Below are positions 30,445-39,852 of a DNA stretch of 64,000 bases, piece by piece. The stretch lies in NCBI GenBank assembly GCA_902788175.1, contig CADAJF010000001.1:38044-102043 (forward strand). The letters run 5' to 3'. How positions within the stretch are numbered: position 1 is the stretch's first letter; every line of letters starts with the position of its first letter. Below the pieces are notes generated by a model. It saw only the letters and a list, made by a program, of their open reading frames with translations. It searched no databases and was not told the origin of the DNA. The stretch comes from an uncultured Bacteroidia bacterium. GTDB taxonomy: Bacteria; Bacteroidota; Bacteroidia; Bacteroidales; UBA932. The position numbers and the translations under genes are program-made.

Positions 30445-31306
30445 AGCTTTTCCGGGTGGGCTGGTGGGAGAAGGAGCGGCGGGGGCCTTCGGCCTGGAGC
30501 CAGTAGTCGTGGTCGAAGGCGGCGCCCGGGAAGGCGTACGGGCCTTCATGGTCTATGCAGAAGGCCAGATACGTAATGGGAAGGCCCATCTGAAGGAACA
30601 TCTTCTCGTAGAACGTCTGCACCTGGGTTACCTCGTCTACGCAGAGGTGGTGCTTCTCGCCGGACGGGGCTCCAACCGGAGTATCCGCAGCTGCCGGGAA
30701 AAGTATCACCTCCCCGTAAATATCTGTTCCACTGGCCATTACGCTCAATTCATTCACCTTGCATACGGCCGATGTGTACTCATACAGGTAACGGGAATCG
30801 GTTTTGAGGTGCACGGTGCCGCCGGGGCGCAGGAACTTGCGGTAGCGCTCCAGAAAAAGCGGTGAGCTAAGGCGGCTGTTTTCGCTGCCATGAAGCTGAG
30901 GGTCCGAGAAAGTGAGCCAGATTTCGGACACTTCCCCGGGACCGAAGAAAGCCTCGATAAACTCTATGCGCGTGCGAAGGAAGGCCACATTGGGAAGGGC
31001 CTGCTCCGTAGCGAATTTGGCCCCCTTCCAAAGGCGCGCCCCCTTGATATCCACGCCGATATAATTAATTTCCGGATGCCGAAGTGCCAGGGCAATGGTG
31101 TAGTCCCCCTTGCCGCAGCCAAGTTCCAGTACAATGGGATGGTCATTCCCGAACATCTCCCGGCCCCAGCTCCCCTTGATGGCATGGTCCCTGAGCTTCA
31201 GCGCCCGGCTGCCCGGCTCTTTGTTCAGGATGGCCGAAGCATCCGGCTGCAGCAGGCAGCGGAAGGTCTCGTTCTCTGCAAATTTTTTCAGTTTTCCGTG
31301 TCCCAT
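30443..31306 (-). CDS. trmB: tRNA (guanine-N7)-methyltransferase
   Basis: The 287-residue protein has the SAM site VLELGCGKGDYTIALALRHP and the TrmB pattern (YIGVDIKGARLWKGAKFA, IWLTFSDPQL, FLERYRKFLRPGGTVHLKTD). It makes m7G46 in tRNA. In most bacteria the block after SDP reads W-P-K-K-R-H; here it is SDPQLHGSENSRLSSPLFLE, the Bacteroidota form with no lysine pair. At 287 residues it is longer than the usual 210-240, with extra C-terminal sequence. It overlaps the gldH end by 19 nt. Confidence 0.9.
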   Translation of the reverse strand: MGHGKLKKFAENETFRCLLQPDASAILNKEPGSRALKLRDHAIKGSWGREMFGNDHPIVLELGCGKGDYTIALALRHPEINYIGVDIKGARLWKGAKFATEQALPNVAFLRTRIEFIEAFFGPGEVSEIWLTFSDPQLHGSENSRLSSPLFLERYRKFLRPGGTVHLKTDSRYLYEYTSAVCKVNELSVMASGTDIYGEVILFPAAADTPVGAPSGEKHHLCVDEVTQVQTFYEKMFLQMGLPITYLAFCIDHEGPYAFPGAAFDHDYWLQAEGPRRSFSHQPTRKS

Positions 31307-31686
31307 GGTCTTTTAGTTACTACCAAACCCATTCCCCAGAGGCCTTCAGGCATGGAAAGCGGCGTGAGCGTGACTGTCCATTCGCCGGCCTGCGGAGGCT
31401 GCATCCCCCGGCGATAAGGCTGATACACCTCCTCCGATAACGGCAGGTACACCGTTTCCTGGAACATGGCATGCGAAGGCGCAGTCCACTGCACTTTGAG
31501 GGGTATCTCCGGAGGCACTTCCCCGTCCACGCGGGTAAAAATATCCACGTCGTAGGTGCTTAGGGTATCGGCCATGTCCAGCACAAAGACGTAGGGGCCG
31601 AGACCTTTGATGAAGCGCTCCGTAGAACGGGGTTCCCGGCAGCTAAATGCCAGTAGCAGAAGAAATATGACAGGGAAGCGTCTCAC
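31288..31686 (-). CDS. gldH: GldH-type lipoprotein
   Basis: The 132-residue lipoprotein (LLAFSC, Cys16) matches the GldH family in size, position after ricT, and the segment FVLDMADTLSTYDVDIFTRV. GldH is needed for gliding in Flavobacterium; non-gliding Bacteroidales keep it, where its role is unclear. The start is GTG, overlapping the ricT stop by 1 nt (TAGTG). Confidence 0.75.
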   Translation of the reverse strand: MRRFPVIFLLLLAFSCREPRSTERFIKGLGPYVFVLDMADTLSTYDVDIFTRVDGEVPPEIPLKVQWTAPSHAMFQETVYLPLSEEVYQPYRRGMQPPQAGEWTVTLTPLSMPEGLWGMGLVVTKRPWDTEN

Positions 31687-32843
31687 TATTTACCGGAGCC
31701 TTCCTTGGTTCGGCCGCGCTGCTTTCCCTTGCGGCGGCGTTTTTTCTTTTCGGGGTCGAAGCGGTTGATGGCACCGTCGCCCACAGCCGACACAAATTCA
31801 GGGGCCGAAACCTCCTCCTGGCGCAGCGTGGCGGGTTTTTCGCCGCGGCGGTTCATGGCCTGGATCTCCTTCACCTCACTGGCCGGCAGCGGGAAAACCT
31901 GCGCCAGCGAGCCTTTCTCGTAGGAGAAGTAAAGGGTCTCGGCCAGGATATCCGTTTTTACCAGCCAAGCCTGTCCGTCCTGGAACTCCAGCGGCTCGCT
32001 TACGCGCGGAATGCGCGAATGGGCATCCATATAGGCGGCCACTTCATAGTTGAGGCAGCACTTGAGCTTGCCGCACTGCCCCGCCAGTTTCTGCGGATTC
32101 AGCGACAGGTCCTGCGTACGGGCGGCCGACGTAGTGATGGACTTGAACTCCGTGATATAGTTGGCGCAGCAAAGCTCCCTGCCACAGACGCCCAGTCCGC
32201 CGATCAGGCCGGCCTCCTGCCGGGCACCTATCTGCTTCATTTCCACGCGGATATGGAATTCCTCGGCGAAGTCCTTGATAAGCTGGCGGAAGTCCACGCG
32301 GCCATCGGCAATATAGTAGAAGATGGCCTTGGTGCCGTCTCCCTGGAACTCTACGTCGCCGATTTTCATCTCCAGGCCCAGGTTGGCTGCCAGCACGCGG
32401 GCGCGGATCATCGTTTCCTGCTCCCGGGCTATAGCGTCCTGCCAGCGCTGGATGTCGAAGGGACGGGCCTTGCGGTAGATTTTGCGAAACTCCTGCTTCT
32501 CGGGGTCCAGCCCTTTGCAGCGCATTTGTCGGCCCACTATGGCCCCTTCCAGGGTAACGATGCCCAGATCGTGGCCCGTAGCAGCCTCTACCACCACCAG
32601 GTCTCCGGTCTTGATGCTTTGTCCGGAGGTATTGATGTAGATACCCTTGCGCGTGTTCTTGAAACGCACCTCGAAGTATTTGTCAAACTCCTCCTGGGGA
32701 ATGCCCTTGAGCGTATCATAAACCTCCAGCTTGCAGCATCCCTGCCTGTATTTGATATCTTTCTCTCCGGTGGCCTCGTCCGTCACCACGGTGCAGCCCC
32801 GGAAACAGTCAAATTGTATAGATTCGTTCGTATAATCGTTCAT
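31686..32843 (-). CDS. ricT: PSP1/RicT-type protein
   Basis: The 385-residue protein carries the PSP1 domain (about 90-270) with the cysteine-rich GGLGVCGRELCCANYITEFK and LAGQCGKLKCCLNYE, which bind an iron-sulfur cluster with RicA/RicF in Bacillus. The C-terminus is a basic tail (KKKRRRKGKQRG). In Bacteroidota ricT precedes gldH, as here. It is a cytoplasmic regulator linked to RNA maturation in Bacillus; the partner proteins are not visible in this window. Confidence 0.88.
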   Translation of the reverse strand: MNDYTNESIQFDCFRGCTVVTDEATGEKDIKYRQGCCKLEVYDTLKGIPQEEFDKYFEVRFKNTRKGIYINTSGQSIKTGDLVVVEAATGHDLGIVTLEGAIVGRQMRCKGLDPEKQEFRKIYRKARPFDIQRWQDAIAREQETMIRARVLAANLGLEMKIGDVEFQGDGTKAIFYYIADGRVDFRQLIKDFAEEFHIRVEMKQIGARQEAGLIGGLGVCGRELCCANYITEFKSITTSAARTQDLSLNPQKLAGQCGKLKCCLNYEVAAYMDAHSRIPRVSEPLEFQDGQAWLVKTDILAETLYFSYEKGSLAQVFPLPASEVKEIQAMNRRGEKPATLRQEEVSAPEFVSAVGDGAINRFDPEKKKRRRKGKQRGRTKEGSGK

Positions 32844-32903
32844 TTCATGAACATTAAATGATTAAACGTTACCCCTTCCCTAAATCGGCTCCGTCTCTTC
32901 GAT

Positions 32904-33884
32904 TCAGCATAGTACATATAATTGATTCACCAGGTCGGTGAAAAGGATTTTCTGGTTTACGTTGCGCTCCAGCAGGAGGAGGGTGCGGTCCAGGGCAGCC
33001 ATGCCTTTTCGCGCGAAAGTGGGTTTGAGCGCAGTGGCCATGCGGCGGAAAAAGGCTTCCTCCCCTTCCGGCAGCTGCGCCAGTGAAGGCATTTTCTGCA
33101 GCAGGAAAATACGCCGAAGGTCTTCCGAACAGAGCCTGCAGAAGCTTTTCTGCTGCTCGCGCGATTTGAGTTCTGCCACAGCCTCGCCGCTTTCCAGCGC
33201 ACCCAGCATATCCCTGGCCACAATAGCTTCCAGCAAGTCATGGAAAAGGTCTGTGAGGACCTTGTTCCCGGCTGCCTCTGCGGCATGAACCTCGCGGGCT
33301 GCCTCTTCCGTAAGCGGCTGTACGCGCAGGTGCAGGCAACGGGAAGCGATGGTAGGGAGCACCTTCTCCGGTGCATGGGTAATGAACACGAAAAGTGTCA
33401 TCTGGGGCGGTTCCTCCACCATTTTCAGCAGTGCATTGGCCGCCTGTGCATTCATCTTCTCCGGCAGGTACAGCACCACCGTCCGGTAGCCGCCCTCTAC
33501 GGCCGAAAGGGCCAGCCGCTCCAGGATGCTCCGGGCCTCATGCACGGAGATATTGCTCTGCTTCCCTTCTATCCCCACTGCCCCGTAAAGCTCACTTTCG
33601 TAGAAATAAGGATTCTCCAGCAGCAGTTCCCGGAACGCAGCGGCAAACTGCAGGGAAACCGGTTTGTCCGGGCCGGCTACCGGGAAAACGTAATGGATAT
33701 CCGGATGAAGGAGTTTAAGCACCCGGGGATTGCCGCCGTAGAGCTCCTCCAGGAAGGTCAGCACCAGGGGAAAAGCCCCGCCGCCGTCATCCTCGTGAAA
33801 GAGGAGGGCATGCGGCACGTGCCCCTGATGAACCATCTGGTGCAGGGCGCGCATCACTTCCTTATTTCCGTAAATCTCCATCAT
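32904..33884 (-). CDS. holB: DNA polymerase III delta-prime subunit
   Basis: The 326-residue protein follows the delta-prime pattern: QMVHQGHVPHALLFHEDDGG, SNISVHEARSILERLALSAV, YRTVVLYLPEKMNAQAANAL, LLKMVEEPPQMTLFVFITHA, PTIASRCLHLRV. It is a clamp-loader subunit. The P-loop position reads EDDGGGAFP without the lysine, as expected for a subunit that does not hydrolyse ATP. Its ATG overlaps the prenyl synthase stop (TAATG). Confidence 0.88.
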   Translation of the reverse strand: MMEIYGNKEVMRALHQMVHQGHVPHALLFHEDDGGGAFPLVLTFLEELYGGNPRVLKLLHPDIHYVFPVAGPDKPVSLQFAAAFRELLLENPYFYESELYGAVGIEGKQSNISVHEARSILERLALSAVEGGYRTVVLYLPEKMNAQAANALLKMVEEPPQMTLFVFITHAPEKVLPTIASRCLHLRVQPLTEEAAREVHAAEAAGNKVLTDLFHDLLEAIVARDMLGALESGEAVAELKSREQQKSFCRLCSEDLRRIFLLQKMPSLAQLPEGEEAFFRRMATALKPTFARKGMAALDRTLLLLERNVNQKILFTDLVNQLYVLC

Positions 33885-34855
33885 TAAAACAACCTTTCAC
33901 CCACAAAGCGGGTAAGGGCCTCCAGGTAATCTTTTTCTGGACCCTCCGGGAAGGCCTCCAGGCAGGTCAGCGCCTTGCCGATATAACCGTTCATCACCTC
34001 TACCGCCAGCGAAGGGCCGTCCTGTTCCATCACAAACTCCCGGACCTTCTGCTCCAGTTCCGGCTGCCCTGCCAGACAAGCCACCATGGAGCGGACAGCT
34101 GCGGCCTCCTGCGGTGATTTTTCCAGCGCACAAAGCAGCGGCTGGGTGATTTTCTGCTCCTTCAGGTCTGCCCCGGAAGGTTTGCCCAGGGCTTCTCCCA
34201 CATAGTCCAGGATGTCGTCCCGCAGCTGAAAGGCTGTTCCCAGGAAACGGGCAAAATCCTCTGCCTTGGCACACAGCTGCTCCGATGCTCCCACAGAAAT
34301 GGCGCCCGAGAGGGCCGCCGTCACAAAGAGCGACGCAGTTTTCCCATAGATGATGCGAAGGTAATCCTCCTGCGTAGTGGCACCGTCCTTCGTACGTTCC
34401 ATCTGCAGCAGTTCCCCCTCCGTCAAATGGCTAAGCGTAGCGGAAAAAAGCCGAATAACACGGTCAGGCTGCTCCTTGCCCGACAATACCAGGTCCAGGC
34501 AACGGACCAGCCAGAAATCCCCCATCAGGACGGCAGCTTCCGGGCCCAGGAGACGGGCCACGGTGGGAACGCCGCGCCTGAGCTGCGCCCCGTCCACCAC
34601 ATCGTCGTGCAGGAGGGTGGCATTGTGCAGCAGTTCCGTTGCCGCCGCATAGCGCAGCGTGCTGTCATTCACCTTACCCAGCGCCCCGGCCACCAGCAGG
34701 GCGAGCATGGGCCTGAGCATTTTGCCGGGATGCTCCCTAAGGCTGCGGTTAGTCTGGTCCAACAGGCCGATATCCGAGCGCAGAGACGTCTCTATCAACG
34801 TCTCCACGCCGGTCAGATGGCCCTGCAGAAAAGTATGGATGTCCTTGATATCCAC
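33884..34855 (-). CDS. Polyprenyl diphosphate synthase
   Basis: The 323-residue protein has both aspartate motifs: LLHDDVVDGAQLRRG (D84, D85, D88) and FQLRDDILDYVGE (about residue 213). It condenses isopentenyl diphosphate to long all-trans chains, probably for the menaquinone side chain. The start is GTG, directly after the LOG stop. Product length is not readable from the sequence. Confidence 0.92.
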   Translation of the reverse strand: MDIKDIHTFLQGHLTGVETLIETSLRSDIGLLDQTNRSLREHPGKMLRPMLALLVAGALGKVNDSTLRYAAATELLHNATLLHDDVVDGAQLRRGVPTVARLLGPEAAVLMGDFWLVRCLDLVLSGKEQPDRVIRLFSATLSHLTEGELLQMERTKDGATTQEDYLRIIYGKTASLFVTAALSGAISVGASEQLCAKAEDFARFLGTAFQLRDDILDYVGEALGKPSGADLKEQKITQPLLCALEKSPQEAAAVRSMVACLAGQPELEQKVREFVMEQDGPSLAVEVMNGYIGKALTCLEAFPEGPEKDYLEALTRFVGERLF

Positions 34856-35386
34856 TTATTTAAAATTTGCCAGGAGCTCCTGGACAGAATCTACGAAATG
34901 AATCAGGTCAATGTCTTCCCTGACAGTCATATTGGTTTGGGCATAATGCTCCAGCAAGTCCTTCAGCGGCTGGTAAAAGCCATCCAGGTTCAGGGCATAG
35001 ACCTCTCCCTGGTACTTGCCAAGCTTGCGAAGGACATGCGTTTCCATCAGCTCGTCCAGGGTGCCGATTCCCCCGGGCAGCGCAATGGCAGCGCAGGTGC
35101 CTTCCCGCATACGTTCCTTGCGGTCCGACATGGTTTCCGTCCACAGCACTTGAGACACTTCCGAATGTTCCAGGCCCTCCATAAAGCGCGGCAGCACGGC
35201 CACATGCCGGCCGCCCAGGCGCACCGATTCACTGGTAATGGCCCCCATGGTGCCGCGAAGGCCACCACCGGAGACAATGTCATAACCCAACGCATGCAAG
35301 CCCGCCACTAGCTGGCGGGCCGCTTCATTGTATTTAGGGTCTATGGTGCTGCTGGAAGCACAGAAAATCACTACTTCCTTGCCCAT
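34856..35386 (-). CDS. LOG-family (TIGR00730) protein
   Basis: The 176-residue Rossmann protein has IALPGGIGTLDELMET (PGGxGTxxE) and ETMSDRKERMREG, the LOG signature. Family members release free cytokinin bases from nucleoside monophosphates or act as nucleotide hydrolases. Cellular role here is unknown. It starts 3 nt after the porin-like gene. Confidence 0.9.
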   Translation of the reverse strand: MGKEVVIFCASSSTIDPKYNEAARQLVAGLHALGYDIVSGGGLRGTMGAITSESVRLGGRHVAVLPRFMEGLEHSEVSQVLWTETMSDRKERMREGTCAAIALPGGIGTLDELMETHVLRKLGKYQGEVYALNLDGFYQPLKDLLEHYAQTNMTVREDIDLIHFVDSVQELLANFK

Positions 35387-35389
35387 ACC

Positions 35390-36037
35390 CTAGAAGAACA
35401 TGCCCAGTGTGAGTTTGACGCCCGAATAGTTTTTGAGGTCCTTGTAACCGCTCAGGGCCTGGCCCATGATAGCATCTGTATTCAGTTTGTTGCCATCATA
35501 GAGCTTGCCCACGTTCATGAACCACTGGAAGGAAAGCTGCAGGTGGTTCAGGATTTCCACACCGCCGCCTATGCCAAAACCTACCTCAAACTTGTTCTTG
35601 GCATCGCTGAGATACTTGTTCAGGTCCTTGGAAGAGAAACTGGCCATATTGATGTCTTCCGATTCCGATATCACCTGATAACCCAGGAAAGGCTCAAAAA
35701 GGAAATAAGGGCGGAAGGCCAGCAGGTCCAGGCCCAGCTGCATGCCCAGTTCCAGTTCCATAAAGCCCGCGCGGGAACTGAGAGTGGTCATAGGGTTTTC
35801 TACCTTTGTGCCCTTGGCCTGATAAACCAGGGCCGGCTGGAAGGTGAAGAGGGCGCCCATATCCACTTTGTAAGCTACGCCCACGTGGTAGAGCGAAACA
35901 GACTTGAGAGCATCGCGGCTGAAAGTGTTCCCCTCCACGCCGGAGCGGGAGCTGGTCCAGCCACCTATTACGCCGAACTGTGCATTGGCGGCTATACTGG
36001 CAAACACCAATGCAAGGGTAAGAACGAACTTTTTCAT
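35390..36037 (-). CDS. PorT-like outer-membrane beta-barrel protein
   Basis: The 215-residue product has a signal peptide (ending FASIAANAQ), alternating beta strands (GVIGGWTSSRSGVEGN, LFTFQPALVYQAKG, FEVGFGIGGGVEIL), and a terminal LTLGMFF with Phe at the end. This fits the small PorT-type barrels of Bacteroidota. It follows trxA by 3 nt. Confidence 0.8.
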   Translation of the reverse strand: MKKFVLTLALVFASIAANAQFGVIGGWTSSRSGVEGNTFSRDALKSVSLYHVGVAYKVDMGALFTFQPALVYQAKGTKVENPMTTLSSRAGFMELELGMQLGLDLLAFRPYFLFEPFLGYQVISESEDINMASFSSKDLNKYLSDAKNKFEVGFGIGGGVEILNHLQLSFQWFMNVGKLYDGNKLNTDAIMGQALSGYKDLKNYSGVKLTLGMFF

Positions 36038-36040
36038 ACG

Positions 36041-36355
36041 CTAAAGGTTTGCTTTGATTTTCTCGATCAGCGCCGGCTTTGACATGGCGCCAACGGTTTT
36101 GTCCACCATTTCCCCGTTCTTGAAAAAGAGCAGGGTGGGAATGCTCATGATGCGGTACTGGGCGGCAATCTCGTCGGCGTCGTCCACATTGACTTTCACC
36201 ACGGAGATCTGCTCTGCCATTTCTTCCTCTACCTCGTCCAGGATGGGAGAAAGCATGCGGCAGGGGCCGCACCAGGTGGCCCAGAAATCTACGATAACCA
36301 GCTTGCTGCCTTCCAGCAGTTCAGGGAAATTGGTATTGGTTGCTACTTTTGCCAT
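36041..36355 (-). CDS. trxA: Thioredoxin
   Basis: The 104-residue protein has the active site WCGPC (Cys29, Cys32) in IVDFWATWCGPCRMLSPILD and the cis-proline loop MSIPTLLFFKNGEMV. It reduces protein disulfides in the cytoplasm. There is no signal peptide. A -7 box lies 23 nt before the start. It heads a run trxA-barrel-LOG-prenyl synthase-holB with gaps of 0-4 nt, probably one operon. Confidence 0.95.
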   Translation of the reverse strand: MAKVATNTNFPELLEGSKLVIVDFWATWCGPCRMLSPILDEVEEEMAEQISVVKVNVDDADEIAAQYRIMSIPTLLFFKNGEMVDKTVGAMSKPALIEKIKANL

Positions 36356-36377
36356 AATGAATGAATCTTTAATTTTA

Positions 36378-36385
36378 CAAATATA
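36378..36385 (-). promoter_or_regulatory. -7 box of the trxA operon
   Basis: TATATTTG on the minus strand, 22 nt before the trxA ATG. Confidence 0.65.
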
Positions 36386-36402
36386 AGAATATTTTCCGTT
36401 TT

Positions 36403-36696
36403 CTACAGCACCTGCTCTACCGGAAGTACATACGCGCGAAGGCCCAGCAAAGGGTTGGCTATATCAGTCTCCCGCAGGGCGTCCATCACGCGCGGGACCA
36501 GGGAGTCCTCCAGCACGGAGAGCAGTGCATGGTTCTGCGTGGGCCAGGCATGGTTGCCAAGATGCGGTTCCCCATCTACAGACCCGCGGCCGCCCACTTC
36601 TTCCCACACGGTATAGCCCCGCTGCCCGAAGCCTTCCAACAGCTCTACAATCTCCTGATTGAAAGCCTGGTTATATGCTATAAAGATTGCTTTCAT
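36403..36696 (-). CDS. PII-like small protein next to the RND pump
   Basis: The 97-residue protein has a ferredoxin-like pattern: MKAIFIAYNQAFNQEIVELL, then GFGQRGYTVWEEVGGRGSVDGEPHLGNHAW, then ALLSVLEDSLVPRVMDALRE. The glycine-rich segment takes the place of a PII T-loop. It follows the RND pump gene by 48 nt on the same strand. PII-like proteins sense small molecules or metals; the ligand is unknown and the PII comparison rests on pattern. Confidence 0.6.
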   Translation of the reverse strand: MKAIFIAYNQAFNQEIVELLEGFGQRGYTVWEEVGGRGSVDGEPHLGNHAWPTQNHALLSVLEDSLVPRVMDALRETDIANPLLGLRAYVLPVEQVL

Positions 36697-36744
36697 GTGT
36701 AATATCTTTGTTGTTCACGTTACCCCTTCCGGAAAGGACTTCGA

Positions 36745-39700
36745 TCAAGCTTTTTCTGCTTTTCGCTTTTTTCTGCGAGCCCTGTGCTCTGTTAAACCGC
36801 AATACAGCACGGGAATAAGGACCAGGGTAATGAGGGTGGAGATGCTCAAACCCCAGGCTACGGTGGTACCCAGGCCGTTCCACATTTCCGAGCCTTCACC
36901 CCGGCCCAGCGCCATGGGCAGCATGCCCAGGACGGTGGTGAGGGTGGTCATGAGGATGGGGCGCAGACGGGCCTTGGCGGCCTCCACGGAAGCTTCCCGC
37001 ACGCTGTAACCCCGCTCCTGCAGGAGGATGGTGTAGTCAATGAGCACAATACCGTTTTTCACCACTATACCCAGCAGGATAATGATACCCACGGCCGACA
37101 TCATGCCGATAGCCAGCCCTGCCGCCATATTCCCCAGCGCCACGCCCACAAAAGCAAACGGGATGGAGAACATGATTACGAAGGGACCCAGGAAACTCTC
37201 GAACTGGGAGGCCATCACCATGTACACCAGGATGATAATGAGGAGGGCCAGGAGAATCATGTCGGCGAACATCTTCTGCTGTTCCTCAAAGTCGCCGCCT
37301 ATCTGCCAGGTGAGACCCTGCGGCAGGGGGTTGGCGTTCAAATGGGACTCCACGAACTCCACACCGTCGGACAGGGCGTACCCCTTGGCCAGGATGCCGT
37401 TGACGGTGATGTAGCGGTCCCGGTTCTTGCGCTGGATGGTGGGCGGGACCTTGGACTCCACGATGCGGCCCAGGTCCTTCACCTTGAGTGCACGGCCCTG
37501 CGCATTGGTGATGATGATATTCTCCAGGTCCTCTATGCTGGTGCGGAATTCCGGCGCATAGCGCACGCGGATATTGTATTCCTCACCGTCCTCGCGGTAG
37601 TAGGAAGTGACCGATCCGGACATGGCCGCCGACACCGCCGATGCCGCCGTCACAGAGGATAAACCGTTGAGCGCCAGTTTCTCCCGGTCAAAGTCAACCT
37701 CGTATTCCGGGGTGTACTGGTCCCTCGAGAGGATGGCCTGGACAAAGATTCCGCTTCCAAGCATCTGCTCCCGCAAGGCGCGGGCGGCACTTTCCGTATC
37801 GGCGAAATCATAGCCGTAGATCTCCACCTGCACGGAAGCGCGGCCGCCGGGGCCCATCATGCCGCCTTCGCTCACATTGAAGCGGTTCAGCTCCGGGAAG
37901 AGCTTCAGGTCTGCCCGGATAACGTCCGCTATGTCCGAGACGGAGCGCTCACGCTCTTCCATGGAACCCACGTTGATGTTCATGGAAATGAGGTAAGTGC
38001 CGTTTTGCTGCATGGAAGCGAAGGCATTCTCTGAATCGGCCTGGCCAAAGCTGTAGCTCATGATGCGCACTTCAGGAACGTCCTCGCAGATTTTCTCATA
38101 GATGCGGGCGGCCACATCGCGCGTCACATCCTGCGCCGTGCCGATAGGAAGCTCGATGGTGGCCCTGATGCGGCCGGAGTCCGCGTTGGGGAAGAATTCC
38201 GTCTTCATGCGGGGAGCGTAGATGGCCAGCACCAGCGCAAAAATGACCATAGCTCCTGCCAGAATCCACTTTTTGTGGTTCATGCACCAGCCGATAAAGC
38301 GCGAATAGGCGGCCGACACTGCATCCAGCGCCTTGTTCACCGGCTTGAAAATGGCCGTGTACAGCTTGTTGGTGGTGGGCTTGTTGTCCATCAGCAGGGC
38401 GCACAGCATGGGCACCAGGGTAAGGGCCGCCGTGGTGGAAACAATCATGATGATGGAAACAATCCAGCCCAGCTGACGGAACATGATGCCGGCCATGCCG
38501 GAAATCATGGTAAGGGGCAGGAACACGCACAGCATGGTGAGCGTGGAGGCGATGACGGAAATACCTACCTCCGCCGTTCCGTGCACGGCCGCTTCCCTGG
38601 GTTTTTCACCGCGTTCCAGGTGCGAGGTAACGTTTTCCAGTACCACTATAGCATCGTCCACCACCATGCCGATGGCAATGGACAGGGCGCTCATGGATAT
38701 GATATTGAGCGTGTTACCCGTAGCAAACAGGTACAGCAGCGAAGCCAGCAGGGCAATCGGGATACTCAGCACTACGATCAGCGTTCCCTTCAGGCGCCCC
38801 AGGAAAAGGAACACCACCAGCATCACCACCAGGAAGGTAATGAGGATGGTTCTCTTGAGGGAAGCGATGGTTTTGAGGATGTTGTCCGAGTTGTCCACTA
38901 CCGTGGTAATCTTGATGTCCGACGGCAGGTTGCGCTGCAGCGATGCCAGCGTGGACTTGACCTTCCGGATCACCTCCACGGTATTGTAGCCGGCCTGTTT
39001 CTGGATAATGATCTGGGCGCCGCGTACACCGTTGGTGTAGGATTCCTGGGACTTTTCCTCTACGTCGTCCTGTATACGGGCTACGTCCCGCAGATAAATG
39101 GTTCCGCCGTTCACGGAACCCAGTACCACGTCCAGCAGCTCAGACGGGTCCTTGAACTCCTTCTTGATGCGAAGCGTATAAGTTTCCGAGCCGATATCGA
39201 TGCTGCCCGAAGGGATGTTCCTGTTCTCGGCTGCAATAATCTGGGAGATGGCGGCGATGCTCAGGTTGTAGGCTTCCAGCTTGGAAGGGTCGCAGTAAAC
39301 CTGGATTTCCCGCTTGGGGGCGCCGGAAACCGACACCGTACCCACGCCCGACACACGGGCCAGCGGGGTGGCCACCCTGTCGTCCAGGATCTTGTCCAGG
39401 GCGCTGACGCTCTGGACCGCCGTGGCGGAGAGGATCATGATGGGCATGTCGTCCGCGCTGAACTTGAACAGGTAAGGGGCCGATGCGCCGTCCGGTATGC
39501 GCTGGCTCACCATGTCCAGCTTGTCGCGGACGTCGTTGGTGGCTTCGTCGATGTCTGTCCCGTACTCGAATTCCAGGGTGAGCACGGCAATGTTCTCACG
39601 CGAGGTGGAAGTGATGTCCTTCAGGTCCGAGACGCCGTTGAGGGAGTTCTCCAGCACCTTGGTGAGGTTGTTTTCCACATCCTCGGCCGAGGCGCCGGGG

Positions 39701-39852
39701 TAGGAGCTCATCACCATGATGGTGTTGGACTCGAAATCCGGGAAATTGTCCACGGGAAGGCGCACCAGGGCGAAAACGCCCAGGATGGCGAAGGCCAGGA
39801 AGACCAGCGCCGTGGTTACCGGATGTTCTACCGATGTCCTGTAGATACTCAT
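36745..39852 (-). CDS. RND-family efflux pump, inner-membrane subunit
   Basis: The 1035-residue protein is of HAE1/AcrB type: start MSIYRTSVEHPVTTALVFLA, periplasmic head NFPDFESNTIMVMSSYPGAS, and the proton-relay aspartates in AIGMVVDDAIVVLENVTSHL (TM4). Twelve helices in the usual arrangement are seen; the end is basic (ARRKKRKAEKA). It exports amphiphilic compounds with proton energy. Its ATG overlaps the adaptor stop (ATGA). Confidence 0.95.
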   Translation of the reverse strand: MSIYRTSVEHPVTTALVFLAFAILGVFALVRLPVDNFPDFESNTIMVMSSYPGASAEDVENNLTKVLENSLNGVSDLKDITSTSRENIAVLTLEFEYGTDIDEATNDVRDKLDMVSQRIPDGASAPYLFKFSADDMPIMILSATAVQSVSALDKILDDRVATPLARVSGVGTVSVSGAPKREIQVYCDPSKLEAYNLSIAAISQIIAAENRNIPSGSIDIGSETYTLRIKKEFKDPSELLDVVLGSVNGGTIYLRDVARIQDDVEEKSQESYTNGVRGAQIIIQKQAGYNTVEVIRKVKSTLASLQRNLPSDIKITTVVDNSDNILKTIASLKRTILITFLVVMLVVFLFLGRLKGTLIVVLSIPIALLASLLYLFATGNTLNIISMSALSIAIGMVVDDAIVVLENVTSHLERGEKPREAAVHGTAEVGISVIASTLTMLCVFLPLTMISGMAGIMFRQLGWIVSIIMIVSTTAALTLVPMLCALLMDNKPTTNKLYTAIFKPVNKALDAVSAAYSRFIGWCMNHKKWILAGAMVIFALVLAIYAPRMKTEFFPNADSGRIRATIELPIGTAQDVTRDVAARIYEKICEDVPEVRIMSYSFGQADSENAFASMQQNGTYLISMNINVGSMEERERSVSDIADVIRADLKLFPELNRFNVSEGGMMGPGGRASVQVEIYGYDFADTESAARALREQMLGSGIFVQAILSRDQYTPEYEVDFDREKLALNGLSSVTAASAVSAAMSGSVTSYYREDGEEYNIRVRYAPEFRTSIEDLENIIITNAQGRALKVKDLGRIVESKVPPTIQRKNRDRYITVNGILAKGYALSDGVEFVESHLNANPLPQGLTWQIGGDFEEQQKMFADMILLALLIIILVYMVMASQFESFLGPFVIMFSIPFAFVGVALGNMAAGLAIGMMSAVGIIILLGIVVKNGIVLIDYTILLQERGYSVREASVEAAKARLRPILMTTLTTVLGMLPMALGRGEGSEMWNGLGTTVAWGLSISTLITLVLIPVLYCGLTEHRARRKKRKAEKA

